Assembly (NCBI GenBank): GCA_039182125.1
Contig: JBCDCH010000020.1
Coordinates: forward strand, 1 to 61,643
From: Planctomycetota bacterium
GTDB lineage: Bacteria; Planctomycetota; Phycisphaerae; Tepidisphaerales; Tepidisphaeraceae
Direction: 5' to 3'
DNA: 61,643 nt
Below, piece after piece: positions 15,902-24,729 of the stretch (within the stretch, counting starts at the first letter, position 1; each line of letters opens with the position of its first letter). The notes beneath the pieces were generated by a model that ran no database searches, was not told where the DNA came from, and was given only the letters and a program-made list of their open reading frames with translations. A program made the position numbers and the translations under genes.

Positions 15902-16854
15902 TCGAACTTCACATCCACGACGACCGGAAGGTGGTCGCTGGCCGAGTCGGTCATCCCGCCGGTGAAGACCGACACGTCCACGACGAACGGGAGCATGTTG
16001 TCCGTCGCCAGCGCGTGGTCGATGAAGCCGCCGTAGCGGGCACCGCCGTAACCCTTGAACGTCTCCACGCCGTCGTCGGAAAGCTCGCGGGTCAGCAGGA
16101 TCAGGCCCTGGCTCATGTTGGTCATCACGTCGCCGCCACCTTCGTCCTCGTGTTCGTCGATGCCGAGCGTGTCGTTCATGTCGCCGACGAGCAGGACCGG
16201 ATGCTGCTCGGAGAGTTCGATCGCCTTGTCCCGCGTGGTCGTCGCTTCGAGGTTCCGCCAGCGGGTGGTGCGGACGCTGTTGCCGCCCTTGGATTTCTGG
16301 TGGGTGTTGCCGACCCAGAACTGATCACCATCGGGCGTCTTGATCAGCACGAACCCGGCCCCGCGGGCAAAGAGCCGATCGCCGCGGTCGTTGTAATCGT
16401 TGACGTCGGGCACTTCGTAGAGCGTGACCGTTTCGACGATCTCGAACCCCGGCCGGAGCATGATCGTCAGGTGCTGCTCGCGCGTCGTGTTGGTCGGCAG
16501 GTTCTGGATGGTGCCGAAGTAGTTGTCGAGGAAACTCTCGTTGAAGTACGCGAGATTCTCCAGGCTCGCCGACTCCTGGACCGCGAGGATGTCCGGCTGC
16601 ATCGCCTTGATCGTCTCGGCGACTTCCCAGTTCTCCTCACGGTCCGCCCGGCGCTCGTAACGAATGAAGTCGCGGATGTCCTCGGGCACCGCTTCGTTCT
16701 GACGGTACTTCCGATCGAGCGCGTAGGCCGTGAAGTTCTGCGTGAAGTTTTCGATGTTGTACGAGACGACGCGGATGGTGTCGGCTTCAACGGCGACATC
16801 GGCCGGTGCCGTGGTCGGCTGCAACAACGTGAGAGCAAGCAGGGCGGTGTGCAT
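15898..16854 (-). CDS. Secreted endonuclease/exonuclease/phosphatase-fold protein
   Basis: This 318 aa protein has a signal peptide (first about 19 residues) and an EEP fold. The metal-binding Asn-Glu of the first strand is in RVVSYNIENFTQN, with a second acidic site in AVQESASLENL, then WVGNTHQKSKGG, LLVGDMNDTLG and the final SDHLPVVVDVKF, so the Asn, Glu, Asp and His residues of the fold are all present. Substrates of exported members include DNA, phospholipids and phosphoesters; which applies here cannot be told. It is coupled to the DUF554 gene. TACCAT ends 5 bases before the ATG on the minus strand. Confidence 0.88.
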   Translation of the reverse strand: MHTALLALTLLQPTTAPADVAVEADTIRVVSYNIENFTQNFTAYALDRKYRQNEAVPEDIRDFIRYERRADREENWEVAETIKAMQPDILAVQESASLENLAYFNESFLDNYFGTIQNLPTNTTREQHLTIMLRPGFEIVETVTLYEVPDVNDYNDRGDRLFARGAGFVLIKTPDGDQFWVGNTHQKSKGGNSVRTTRWRNLEATTTRDKAIELSEQHPVLLVGDMNDTLGIDEHEDEGGGDVMTNMSQGLILLTRELSDDGVETFKGYGGARYGGFIDHALATDNMLPFVVDVSVFTGGMTDSASDHLPVVVDVKFE

Positions 16855-16859
16855 AGGCC

Positions 16860-16865
16860 ATGGTA
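16860..16865 (-). promoter_or_regulatory. -10 element TACCAT for the secreted EEP gene
   Basis: On the minus strand TACCAT ends 5 bases before the ATG at 16854. It sits directly beside the palindromic repeat that begins at 16869. Confidence 0.4.
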
Positions 16866-16868
16866 GGG

Positions 16869-16943
16869 AACGCCCACGCCTTCAGGCGTGGGTCCGACGG
16901 ATCGCGCGGTCCCCGCCGACCCTCGCCTGAAGGCGTGGGCGTT
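16869..16943. repeat. Palindromic intergenic repeat, family A, copy 1
   Basis: A perfect 20-base inverted repeat (16869-16888 with 16924-16943) encloses 35 bases. Each arm is itself a hairpin, CCCACGCC-TTCA-GGCGTGGG on the left. It lies between two divergent genes (the EEP protein and mutS) and resembles REP/BIME elements. The same arm, with the same TTCA/TGAA loop, recurs at 23399-23474. Confidence 0.75.
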
Positions 16944-16992
16944 GGTGCAATTTCCGATGCAACCCTGCGGCACCTAACCTGCCTCTCCACCC

Positions 16993-19581
16993 ATGCCCCA
17001 GGCGAAAGGCAAAAAGCTCTCTCCCGCGATGGCCCAGTACCAGCGGTTCAAGCAGCAGCACCCCGAGTATGTGCTGTTCTTTCGCATGGGCGACTTCTAT
17101 GAGATGTTCCACGAGGACGCCAAGCTCGCCCACGAGGTGATGGGCGTGACGTTGACGGCGCGGTCCGGCGTGCCGATGGCGGGGGTGCCGCACCACTCGG
17201 TCGAGGGGTACCTGCGGAAGATGATCGCGGCGGGGCATCGGGTGGCGATGTGCGAGCAGGTGCAGGACCCCAAAGAAGCCAAGGGCGTGGTCGAGCGCGA
17301 CGTGACGCGGCTGGTCACGCCCGGCACGCTCACGGACGACGGGCTGATGGAAGGCGCGGCCGAGAACCTGCTCGCGGTCGTCGCCGAGCACACCGGCAAG
17401 AACTCCGGCCACAAATGGGCACTGGCCTACGCGGACCTCTCGACGGGCCAGGTCGGTTGCGTGCAAGGGAGCGAGGCGACGGTCCGTGACGAAGCCGCCC
17501 GGCTCACCGCCGCCGAACTGCTCGTGCCCGAACTCTCCAGCGGCGAGGAGCATCCCGCAGCCGAGCGGTTTCGAATGGCCGGCGTGAAGACCGTCGTGAC
17601 GCGGCCCGGCTGGCAGTTCGCGCCGCACCACGCCGCCGAGCAGTTGCAAAAGCACTATGGCGTCTCGACCGCCGGCGGATTCGGCTTCGACGATGACGAC
17701 GCCGCCGTTGTCGCGCTCGGGGCGTTGCTGGCGTACCTCGAAGAAACGCAGAAGACTTCGCTCACCCACCTGCACACGCCGCGTCGGCACGACCCGTCGG
17801 CGTTCCTGCTCATTGACGCCGACAGTTTTCGGTCGCTGGAGATCGACCGCACCGTCCGTGGCAACGCGGCGGCGGGTTCGCTGCTCCACGCAATCGACCG
17901 CACCCGCAGCCCGATGGGCAAACGCCTCCTGCGTCAGTGGCTGCGCACGCCGCTGGCGACCGTCGAGCCGATCGTCGCAAGGCAGCAGGCCGTCGCCGCG
18001 TTGCTCGATCATCCGACACAACTCGAAACCGTCAGTGATCTGCTTGCCGGCGTTTGTGACATCGAACGGATCGTCACCCGCATCACCGTCAACCGCGTCA
18101 ACCCGCGGGACCTTGCGAGCTTGCGCGACTGCCTGCGTCAGGTACCGATGATCGCGGCCGAGTTAGCGCCGATCGGCGTCGGGGAAAACCTGCAACAGCA
18201 TGTCGAGTTCGCCAAGGACCAGGCCGCACAACTCAAGGCAGCCATCCTCGACGAGCCTGCCCCGCACCTGCGCGAGGGCGGCGTCATCGCGAAGAAGTAT
18301 TCCGCCGACCTCGACGAACTCCGCCGCCTCGGTACCGACGCCAAGACCTGGCTCGCCGAGTACCAACAACACCTCTCGGCCAACAACGACATCGGTAGCC
18401 TGAAGGTCGGCTACAACCGCGTCTTCGGCTACTACATCGAGGTCACCAACGCCCACAAGGACAAGGTCGACCCGTCGTGGGTTCGTAAGCAAACGCTCAA
18501 GGACTGCGAACGCTATATCACCGACGAGCTCAAGCAGTTCGAGGACAAGGCACTAGGGGCTAAGGAAAAGTCGATCGCGCTCGAGGCGGAACTTTTCGAG
18601 CAGGTGCGGCGGGATCTGCTGCCGGCGGTGCGGGAGTTCCAAGCTCTTGCCGCCGCTCTCGCCGAGCTCGACGTCCTCGCGGCCTTGGCAAAGCTCGCGC
18701 GGGAACGTCGCTATTGCCGCCCGGCGATCACCGATGACCGCGTGCTGAAGATCGAAGAGGGCAAGCATCCCGTTCTCGAGCAACAGCTCGGCAGCGAGTT
18801 CGTCGCGAATGACTTGGCCATGACCGACACCGACGCGCTGGGTCTGATCACCGGCCCCAACATGGCCGGCAAGTCGACCTACATCCGCCAGGTGGCGCTC
18901 ATCGTCCTGCTCGCGCAGATCGGCAGCTTCGTCCCGGCCAAGGCTGCGACCGTCGGCGTCGCCGATCGGCTCTTCACCCGCATCGGTGCCAACGACGAGA
19001 TCCATGCCGGCCAGTCGACGTTCATGGTCGAGATGACCGAGACGGCCAACCTGCTCAACAACGCCACCGACCGCAGCGTGATCATCCTCGACGAGATCGG
19101 CCGCGGCACCTCGACGCTCGATGGCCTCTCCCTCGCTTGGGCCATCGCCGAGCACCTGGCCGAGAAGGTCAAGGCCCGCACGCTCTTCGCCACGCACTAC
19201 CACGAGCTGACCGACCTCGCGGACCAACTACCCGGCGTGCGAAACCTCTCGGTCGCCGTGCGTGAGTGGCAGGATGACGTGGTGTTCCTGCACCGCATCG
19301 TCGAGGGCCGGGCCGACAAGAGCTACGGCATCCACGTCGCCCGCCTCGCCGGCGTGCCCAAACCCGTCCTCGGTCGGGCCAAGACGCTGCTGGCCGACCT
19401 CGCGGTGCATCACGCGAAGGAGAAACAGGTCGGCCCGCAGATGTCGCTGTTCACCGACCCAGACGCCGAGCTCGGCCGGGAGATGCGCGCGGCCCTCGCC
19501 GCGATCGATTGCGATGACATGTCGCCCCGCGAGGCGCTCGATCAGCTCGCGCAATGGTGCAATCGGTGGGGCGAGTCGTGA
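16993..19581 (+). CDS. mutS: DNA mismatch repair protein MutS
   Basis: This 862 aa ATPase recognises base mismatches. The mismatch-reading Phe-x-Glu lies in RMGDFYEMFHEDAK near the N-terminus. The connector, core and clamp domains follow, then the ATPase with Walker A GPNMAGKSTYIRQ (from residue 621) and Walker B with the signature DEIGRGTSTLDG. Length is typical (850-880) and the C-terminal PREALDQLAQW tetramer helix is present. mutL is not adjacent. TAACCT ends 12 bases before the ATG, which would give a leader of about five bases. The stop overlaps the next gene as GTGA. Confidence 0.97.
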   Translation: MPQAKGKKLSPAMAQYQRFKQQHPEYVLFFRMGDFYEMFHEDAKLAHEVMGVTLTARSGVPMAGVPHHSVEGYLRKMIAAGHRVAMCEQVQDPKEAKGVVERDVTRLVTPGTLTDDGLMEGAAENLLAVVAEHTGKNSGHKWALAYADLSTGQVGCVQGSEATVRDEAARLTAAELLVPELSSGEEHPAAERFRMAGVKTVVTRPGWQFAPHHAAEQLQKHYGVSTAGGFGFDDDDAAVVALGALLAYLEETQKTSLTHLHTPRRHDPSAFLLIDADSFRSLEIDRTVRGNAAAGSLLHAIDRTRSPMGKRLLRQWLRTPLATVEPIVARQQAVAALLDHPTQLETVSDLLAGVCDIERIVTRITVNRVNPRDLASLRDCLRQVPMIAAELAPIGVGENLQQHVEFAKDQAAQLKAAILDEPAPHLREGGVIAKKYSADLDELRRLGTDAKTWLAEYQQHLSANNDIGSLKVGYNRVFGYYIEVTNAHKDKVDPSWVRKQTLKDCERYITDELKQFEDKALGAKEKSIALEAELFEQVRRDLLPAVREFQALAAALAELDVLAALAKLARERRYCRPAITDDRVLKIEEGKHPVLEQQLGSEFVANDLAMTDTDALGLITGPNMAGKSTYIRQVALIVLLAQIGSFVPAKAATVGVADRLFTRIGANDEIHAGQSTFMVEMTETANLLNNATDRSVIILDEIGRGTSTLDGLSLAWAIAEHLAEKVKARTLFATHYHELTDLADQLPGVRNLSVAVREWQDDVVFLHRIVEGRADKSYGIHVARLAGVPKPVLGRAKTLLADLAVHHAKEKQVGPQMSLFTDPDAELGREMRAALAAIDCDDMSPREALDQLAQWCNRWGES

Positions 19582-20234
19582 CGCCGATTTACGCGAGCAT
19601 GGTCCGTCGCACCGGTGCCACGCCGGTACCGATCGTGAGCGTCCACGGCACCGACGGCGACGCCCGTCACGAGGCCAGCGAGGCCAAACGGTTCGCCCAC
19701 CTGATCCCGTTCGACGCGCTGTTCATCTGCCCGCAGTTTCGCACGCCGTACCAGTTTCTGCTGCCCGATGCGGACCGCAAAGTACTCGACTTCATCGACG
19801 GCGAGCTGGGCGTGAGCAGCCGCATGCTCATCCGTGGCTTCTCCGGCGGCGCACAGTTCGCCCACCGCTTCGCCTTTCGCCATCCGTATCGTGTCGCCGC
19901 GTGTAGCGCACTGGGAGCCGGCTCATACACGCTGCCTGACGGCACGCTCATCGGCATGATGGTCGAGGACGACTACTTCACTCGGCCCGAGTTCGCCGAC
20001 CCCGCCATCCGCGCCGCCGGCGAGCAACCCGCGTGTAACGGTTGGCAACCAATCCGCTGGCAAACCGGCTGTGGCCGACGCGATGTCGAGAGCCGTGTCA
20101 AGAGCGCGAAGGCGTTCGCCGACGCGCTGCGTGTCGACGGGGCGTCGGTCGAGCAGGTGACCTGGGACGCCGAGCACGATCCGGCACCGGTCGCCGAGCG
20201 CGTGTGGCGGTTCCTCGGCAAGGGCGTCGCGTGA
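19578..20234 (+). CDS. Alpha/beta hydrolase, esterase or depolymerase-like
   Basis: This 218 aa protein has the alpha/beta-hydrolase pattern: VSVHGTDGD (oxyanion His-Gly), the nucleophile elbow RGFSGGAQFAHRF, and a late His in TWDAEHDPAPV. It resembles small PHB-depolymerase/esterase-like hydrolases. No signal peptide is seen, so it is cytosolic. The GTG at 19578 overlaps the mutS stop as GTGA and is preferred over a GTG 24 bases earlier. Its own stop overlaps the next gene in the same way. The substrate is unknown. Confidence 0.78.
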   Translation: MTPIYASMVRRTGATPVPIVSVHGTDGDARHEASEAKRFAHLIPFDALFICPQFRTPYQFLLPDADRKVLDFIDGELGVSSRMLIRGFSGGAQFAHRFAFRHPYRVAACSALGAGSYTLPDGTLIGMMVEDDYFTRPEFADPAIRAAGEQPACNGWQPIRWQTGCGRRDVESRVKSAKAFADALRVDGASVEQVTWDAEHDPAPVAERVWRFLGKGVA

Positions 20235-20887
20235 ACCGTCAGCCGCCACAGCCGGAGCTGATGGACGATGCGTCGGCCGATCCCGCCGAGCTGCGTCGAG
20301 CGCTGCGCTTCATCCGGCGAATCAACACCGCCCTCCGATACAATTCCGCCGTCGTTGCGGCATTGCGGGAACTCGGTTGCGGGAGGGGCAGCACCGTGCT
20401 CGACGTCGCGACCGGGTCGGCCGACCTGCCGCAGTTGCTCCGTAACACGCTCGGCTGTCATGCAGTTGGGGTCGACCTGCATGCCGAGACCTTGGCGATT
20501 GCCGATGAGTGGACGGACGTGCCGTTGATCCGTGGCGATGCACTTGCGCTGCCGATGGCCGACGCCTCGGTCGACTTCGTGACCGCCAATCTCTTCCTGC
20601 ACCACCTCGACAACGACACCGCCGTCGCCGTGCTGCGGGAGATGCGCCGCGTCGCCCGGCGTGGCGTGGTCGTCGCCGACCTGCTGCGAAATCGTCGAGC
20701 TCTCGCCTGGATCACGCTCTTTACCGCCGTTGCGTCACCAATGGTGCGCCACGACGCTCGCCTGAGCGTGCGGCAGGGATGGACGTTGGATGAGGCGGAA
20801 ACCCTCGCCGAGCGTGCGGAAATGCCCAATTTTCGCGTTCAGCGGTGCTTTGGACATCGGTACCTCCTGATTTCTCGAAAATCCTGA
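20231..20887 (+). CDS. Class I SAM-dependent methyltransferase
   Basis: This 218 aa protein has the Rossmann methyltransferase motifs: TVLDVATGSADLPQLL (SAM-binding motif I), AVGVDLHAETL (motif II acidic end), DALALPMADASVDFVTANLF (motif III/IV) and LREMRRVARRGVVVADL. It is closest in style to UbiE/type 11 enzymes that act on small molecules or lipids. The GTG start overlaps the hydrolase stop as GTGA, so hydrolase and methyltransferase are translated together after mutS. The substrate is not predictable. Confidence 0.88.
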   Translation: MNRQPPQPELMDDASADPAELRRALRFIRRINTALRYNSAVVAALRELGCGRGSTVLDVATGSADLPQLLRNTLGCHAVGVDLHAETLAIADEWTDVPLIRGDALALPMADASVDFVTANLFLHHLDNDTAVAVLREMRRVARRGVVVADLLRNRRALAWITLFTAVASPMVRHDARLSVRQGWTLDEAETLAERAEMPNFRVQRCFGHRYLLISRKS

Positions 20888-20934
20888 AAGGAAATGAGCG
20901 CTGCCGGCGACCGTTGTCAGAGGTATCTCACGTC

Positions 20935-21696
20935 ATGCTCGCACTCACGCTCGCTGCTGTTTTAATGAATCCCTCGGCTCAATCCATGGTTGACATCACG
21001 GACGCGCCCGAGGTCACCGCCCATGCCCCGGTGAAGGCGATGGCCGTCGGTGTGCTCGCGGCGGGGCTCAACGGGGGCGATCCGATGGCCGCCGCCGAGG
21101 CTGCCGCAGACCTTCTCGGCCCCGAGTGGATCGCTTCCGCCGAACTGCTGTCTGCGGGGTCGATCGCCGACGTACAAGCGGTACACGATCGTCTCGCGTT
21201 CACGCCGATCCTGGAGGCCGAGTTTCCGCCGAACTTCCCCGACTGGACGCCTGTCGGCGAGATCGAGATCAAGCAATACCCGACCTACCGAATGGCCATC
21301 GCCAAGAGCGAAGTGGGGCTGCAAGAGAACGGCTTGTTCTGGCGGTTGTTCAACCACATCTCGACCAACGACATCCCGATGACCGCGCCCGTCGAGATGA
21401 GCCGGGACAACGGCAAGGCGATGATGGGATTCATGTACCCCGACAGTGACACCGGCAGCCTCGGCTCAGCGGCGCTGGATGTTGAGGTGATCGACGTGCC
21501 CCCGACAAAGGTGATTACCGTTGGCATGCGAGGCAATCGTCGGACCAGCGATGTCGACGAGGTCGAGTCGATGCTTCGCAACGCGATCGAGGAGCGCGGC
21601 CTCACGGCCGCAGGACCGATGCGAGTGATGGGTTACAACAGCCCGAGCGTCCGCGGAGACATGCGCTACTACGAAGTGCAAATCCCCGTGGAGTAA
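20935..21696 (+). CDS. Secreted SOUL-type heme-binding protein
   Basis: This 253 aa protein starts with a short signal peptide (MLALTLAAVLMNPSAQS). A helical region of about 75 residues follows, then a SOUL domain (about 100-250): EIEIKQYPTYRMA, NDIPMTAPVEMS, GFMYPD and the end YYEVQIPVE. SOUL proteins bind heme or other tetrapyrroles, or act as structural barrels. The ATG was chosen because it gives the signal peptide; a longer frame upstream has no such start. The stop lies 3 bases from the convergent glycerate kinase gene. Confidence 0.82.
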   Translation: MLALTLAAVLMNPSAQSMVDITDAPEVTAHAPVKAMAVGVLAAGLNGGDPMAAAEAAADLLGPEWIASAELLSAGSIADVQAVHDRLAFTPILEAEFPPNFPDWTPVGEIEIKQYPTYRMAIAKSEVGLQENGLFWRLFNHISTNDIPMTAPVEMSRDNGKAMMGFMYPDSDTGSLGSAALDVEVIDVPPTKVITVGMRGNRRTSDVDEVESMLRNAIEERGLTAAGPMRVMGYNSPSVRGDMRYYEVQIPVE

Positions 21697-21699
21697 CAC

Positions 21700-22791
21700 T
21701 CACGTGTCGGAAGACGCAAGTCGTTCCGCCACCGCATCAGCCAGATGCCGCGCCGGTTCCGCCAGCGCGGCATCTTTGCCAACGCGGCTGGTAAGCGTGA
21801 CGACCTCGCACACGTCTGTTTTGGTCGGTGTTCGACTACCGCAAAATGCGATGACGTCAACGCCGGTCTTGGCGCGTGTCACCAACTCAACGTACCCGAC
21901 GACCTTCCCGTCGCTGCTTGTTGCGTCGTAACAACCTTCGCCGGTAAGTACGAGTTGGGCGCTGCTGACTTCTGCCATGAAATGGCCGTGATTGCCTATG
22001 AGTTCGATGCCCGGCGTAAGTGTCGCGTCGAGCACGAGGCTCAAACCCCAGCCGAGGCCGCCGGCCGCGCCCGTGCCTGCCATATCGCCGTTACCTAAGC
22101 GCTTTGCGAGTTGCCGCAGAGCCGTGTCGAGGTGATCGACCTGATCCGTGGTCGCGCCCTTCTGCGGACCAAAAGTACGAGCAGCGTCGGTTAGACGTGT
22201 GGTCACGTCGCACGCGATCTCCAATGCCAGTCCGTCCGCCAATCCCGGCCGACCAATCGCGATGACTTGGCCGATGTCCCGGCCGCACAGCGGGTCATCG
22301 TCTGCCGTCACGATCTGGCCTTTTTCCAGCGTGATCGGACAGCCCAGCGCCTGCAAACATCCGATCCCCGCGTCGATCGTTGCGCTGCCGCCGAGGCCGA
22401 GGATGACGTGGCGGGCGTCCATGCCGACGGCGAAGCGGATCAGCTCGCCGACGCCGAAGGTCGTGGTGTTCATCGGGTTGCGTTGGTCTTCGCGGAGCAA
22501 CGCCAGCCCTGCGGCGGACGCCATCTCGATCACGGTGGTGCCGTCGGGCAGCAAGCCCATCTCCGCGTCCACGCGCATATCCGGCAGTGGCCCGGTCACC
22601 GTCCGCGTGAGTCGCCGACCATCCAACGCGTCGCACAGAACGTCGACGAACCCTTCGCCGCCGTCGCTCATCGGGCACTGCACGATCTCCGCGTCCGGCC
22701 AGACCCGCCGCACGCCTTCGGCCATCGCGGCCGCCGCTTGTTTCGCTGTCAGCGTGCCCTTGAATTTGTCCGGTGCAATCAGCACACGCAT
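21700..22791 (-). CDS. glxK: Glycerate kinase (GarK/GlxK family)
   Basis: This 363 aa cytosolic kinase phosphorylates D-glycerate, feeding serine or glyoxylate carbon into glycolysis. Family landmarks are APDKFKGTLTAKQAA at the N-terminus, CPMSDGGEGFVDVL, and LGLGGSATIDAGIGCLQALG. Length is slightly below the usual 370-380. Which hydroxyl (2 or 3) is phosphorylated cannot be told from sequence alone. It is divergent from the thioredoxin gene, with only 18 bases between the two start codons and overlapping -10 boxes. Confidence 0.93.
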   Translation of the reverse strand: MRVLIAPDKFKGTLTAKQAAAAMAEGVRRVWPDAEIVQCPMSDGGEGFVDVLCDALDGRRLTRTVTGPLPDMRVDAEMGLLPDGTTVIEMASAAGLALLREDQRNPMNTTTFGVGELIRFAVGMDARHVILGLGGSATIDAGIGCLQALGCPITLEKGQIVTADDDPLCGRDIGQVIAIGRPGLADGLALEIACDVTTRLTDAARTFGPQKGATTDQVDHLDTALRQLAKRLGNGDMAGTGAAGGLGWGLSLVLDATLTPGIELIGNHGHFMAEVSSAQLVLTGEGCYDATSSDGKVVGYVELVTRAKTGVDVIAFCGSRTPTKTDVCEVVTLTSRVGKDAALAEPARHLADAVAERLASSDT

Positions 22792-22809
22792 CCCGTTACG
22801 CTATCGCCC
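22792..22809. promoter_or_regulatory. Minimal divergent promoter with overlapping -10 boxes
   Basis: The whole 18-base space between two divergent start codons is cccgttacgctatcgccc. On the plus strand TACGCT (22797-22802) ends 7 bases before the ATG at 22810. On the minus strand TAGCGT (22803-22798) ends 6 bases before the ATG at 22791. The two boxes share five base pairs, so both mRNAs would be leaderless and polymerase could load in only one direction at a time. Confidence 0.55.
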
Positions 22810-23388
22810 ATGGCATTTACGCTCCAACTCAACGATCCCGCTCCCGCCTTCGACCTGCCCGGTACCGATGGCAAGAACCACACGCTCGCCGACTACGACG
22901 CCGACATCCTCGTCGTCGGCTTCACCTGCAACCACTGCCCGTACGTCATCGAGTCCGAGGATCGCATCAAAGCGTTTCACACGGACTACCGCGACAAGGG
23001 TGTTCAGCTGGTTTGCATCAACAGTAACTCGACGGGCACCTACGCCGAGGACAGCTTCGAGCACATGGTGCAGCGGGTGAAGGACAAGGGCTTCGAGTTC
23101 GACTACCTGCGTGACGAGTCGCAGGAGGTCGCCAAGGCGTACGGGGCACTGCGGACGCCGCACTTTTACGTGTTCGGGAAGGACCGCACGCTGAAGTACA
23201 CCGGCCGGATGGACGACAGCCCGCGTGACCCGAGCAAGCAGACCACGCACGAACTGCGCGACGCCGTCGACGACCTGCTCGCCGGCCGCGAGGTCGCTCA
23301 GCCGCTGACCAATCCGATCGGCTGCAATGTCAAGTGGGACGGTCAGGACGCCCACTGGATGCCGGCGGATGCGTGTGACCTTGTGTGA
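22810..23388 (+). CDS. Thioredoxin-fold AhpC/TSA-type protein
   Basis: This 192 aa protein has a thioredoxin fold with the active-site CNHCPYV (CxxC) after VVGFTC. The conserved GALRTPHFYVF holds the cis-Pro loop. The C-terminal PIGCNVKW block recurs as YGCSVKY in the secreted redoxin at 54030, so the two belong to one planctomycete-type family. No signal peptide is present, so this member is cytosolic and the other exported. Reduction of disulfides or peroxides is likely. The ATG is fixed by a -10 box 7 bases upstream. Confidence 0.87.
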   Translation: MAFTLQLNDPAPAFDLPGTDGKNHTLADYDADILVVGFTCNHCPYVIESEDRIKAFHTDYRDKGVQLVCINSNSTGTYAEDSFEHMVQRVKDKGFEFDYLRDESQEVAKAYGALRTPHFYVFGKDRTLKYTGRMDDSPRDPSKQTTHELRDAVDDLLAGREVAQPLTNPIGCNVKWDGQDAHWMPADACDLV

Positions 23389-23398
23389 GGTGTCCCCC

Positions 23399-23474
23399 AA
23401 CGCCCACGGCTTCAGCCGTGGGGCCGCACCTGCGCTCGGACGTTGCGGCAGACCCACGCCTGAAGGCGTGGGCT
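23399..23474. repeat. Palindromic intergenic repeat, family A, copy 2
   Basis: Two hairpins stand head to head: 23403-23422 (CCCACGGC-TTCA-GCCGTGGG) and 23453-23472 (CCCACGCC-TGAA-GGCGTGGG). The second is the exact arm of copy 1 at 16869-16943 in the other orientation; the first differs by a compensated C-to-G/G-to-C pair that keeps the stem perfect. It starts 10 bases after the thioredoxin stop and may also end that transcript. Confidence 0.75.
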
Positions 23475-23501
23475 TTCGTTGCGACTTCACGTCGAGATTG
23501 G

Positions 23502-23507
23502 TACGTT
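23502..23507 (+). promoter_or_regulatory. Extended -10 element TACGTT for leaderless Gfo/Idh operon
   Basis: TACGTT ends 7 bases before the ATG at 23515 and is preceded by TGG, giving an extended -10 (TGnTAnnnT). It would drive the two oxidoreductase genes and the Rieske gene. Confidence 0.5.
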
Positions 23508-23514
23508 CCGCCCC

Positions 23515-24708
23515 ATGCCGACGCCTCTCAACATCTGCCTCATCGGCACCAAGTTCATGGGCCGAACGCATAGCAACGCGTACAGCCAGGTGAACAAGTT
23601 CTTCGGCGATCTGCCGCGCCAGGCGGTGATGCACACGCTCTGCGGCCGCAACCCGGAAGAGACTGAATCATTCGCCAAAGCCTGGGGCTGGCGGAATGCG
23701 TCGGTCAACTGGAAGGCGGCGATCAGCAATCCCGACATTCAACTCGTCGACATCGGCACGCCCAATCATGTGCATCGCGACATGGCCATCGCCGCACTCG
23801 AAGCCGGCAGAGATTTGGCGTGCGAGAAGCCGCTCGCCGGCAAGCTCGACGAAGCTCGGGAAATGGTCGAAGCCGCGAAGGCCCGACCGAATCAAAAGAC
23901 GTATGTCTGGTACAACTATCGCCGTTGCCCGGCGTTGACGTTCGCGCACCAGCTCGTGCGGCAAGGCCGACTCGGTCGGCTTTACCATGTACGCGGCTTC
24001 TATTTGCAGGACTGGGCCGGGCCGGACACGCCGATGGTCTGGCGGTTCCAAGGCGACATCGCCGGCAGCGGGTCGCTCGGCGACCTGTGTGCCCACTCGA
24101 TCGACGCAGCCCGCTTCGTCACCGGCGAGGAGTTCGAATCCGTCAGCGGGGCGATCCTCGAGACATTTATCAAGGAGCGCAAAGTCATGGAAGGCGGCGG
24201 CGGTGAGATCTCGGGTCACGGTGCGGTCGCATCTGACAAGACCGAGAAGTCCACCGTCGACGATGCCGCGTTGTTCACCGCACGCCTCACCGGCGGGGCC
24301 GTCGCGACCTTCGAAGCCACGCGCCTTTCCACCGGCGACAAGAATGGTAACCGTCTCGAAGTTCACGGCGACAAGGGCGCGATCCGCTGGAACTTTGAGA
24401 AGCTTCACGAGCTGCAGTGGTACGACAACACGCTCCCGCCCAGCGAGCAGGGCTGGTCGACGATCAACGTGTCGGACGCCGGCGCGGGACATCCGTACGC
24501 CGAGGCGTGGTGGCCGACGGCCCACTCGATCGGCTACGAGCACGGCTTCATCAACCAAGCCGCCGACATGCTCCGCGACCTCGGCGGCGTCGAGCCGGTT
24601 TCACCGTTGCCGGACTTCATCGATGCCTACGAAACGCAGAAGGTTCTCGCGGCCGTCCAGCAAAGTGCCGCCGACGGACGTACCGTGCAACTCGCCGAGA
24701 TTTCCTAG
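23515..24708 (+). CDS. Gfo/Idh/MocA-family NAD(P)-dependent oxidoreductase 1
   Basis: This 397 aa cytosolic dehydrogenase probably acts on a sugar or inositol. The N-terminal Rossmann fold (NICLIGTKFMGRTHSNAY) binds NAD(P). The family motif EKPLAGKLDEA carries the catalytic-site Lys, and GDLCAHSIDAARFV holds the His of the active site. An internal loop rich in Gly (KVMEGGGGEISGHG) is typical of inositol dehydrogenase-like members. The start follows the -10 box at 23502; a longer frame 36 bases earlier would lie upstream of the transcript. A second family member follows after 21 bases. Confidence 0.9.
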   Translation: MPTPLNICLIGTKFMGRTHSNAYSQVNKFFGDLPRQAVMHTLCGRNPEETESFAKAWGWRNASVNWKAAISNPDIQLVDIGTPNHVHRDMAIAALEAGRDLACEKPLAGKLDEAREMVEAAKARPNQKTYVWYNYRRCPALTFAHQLVRQGRLGRLYHVRGFYLQDWAGPDTPMVWRFQGDIAGSGSLGDLCAHSIDAARFVTGEEFESVSGAILETFIKERKVMEGGGGEISGHGAVASDKTEKSTVDDAALFTARLTGGAVATFEATRLSTGDKNGNRLEVHGDKGAIRWNFEKLHELQWYDNTLPPSEQGWSTINVSDAGAGHPYAEAWWPTAHSIGYEHGFINQAADMLRDLGGVEPVSPLPDFIDAYETQKVLAAVQQSAADGRTVQLAEIS

Positions 24709-24729
24709 AACCTCAACCAACCGATCACC

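Noticed and set aside
14705-16036. 443-codon open frame on the plus strand
   Set aside because: It is antisense to the SCO-like and DUF554 genes, whose products are clear; its translation is Gln/His/Arg-rich with no domain.
16882-18021. 379-codon minus-strand frame over the start of mutS
   Set aside because: Shadow of mutS; no recognisable domain.
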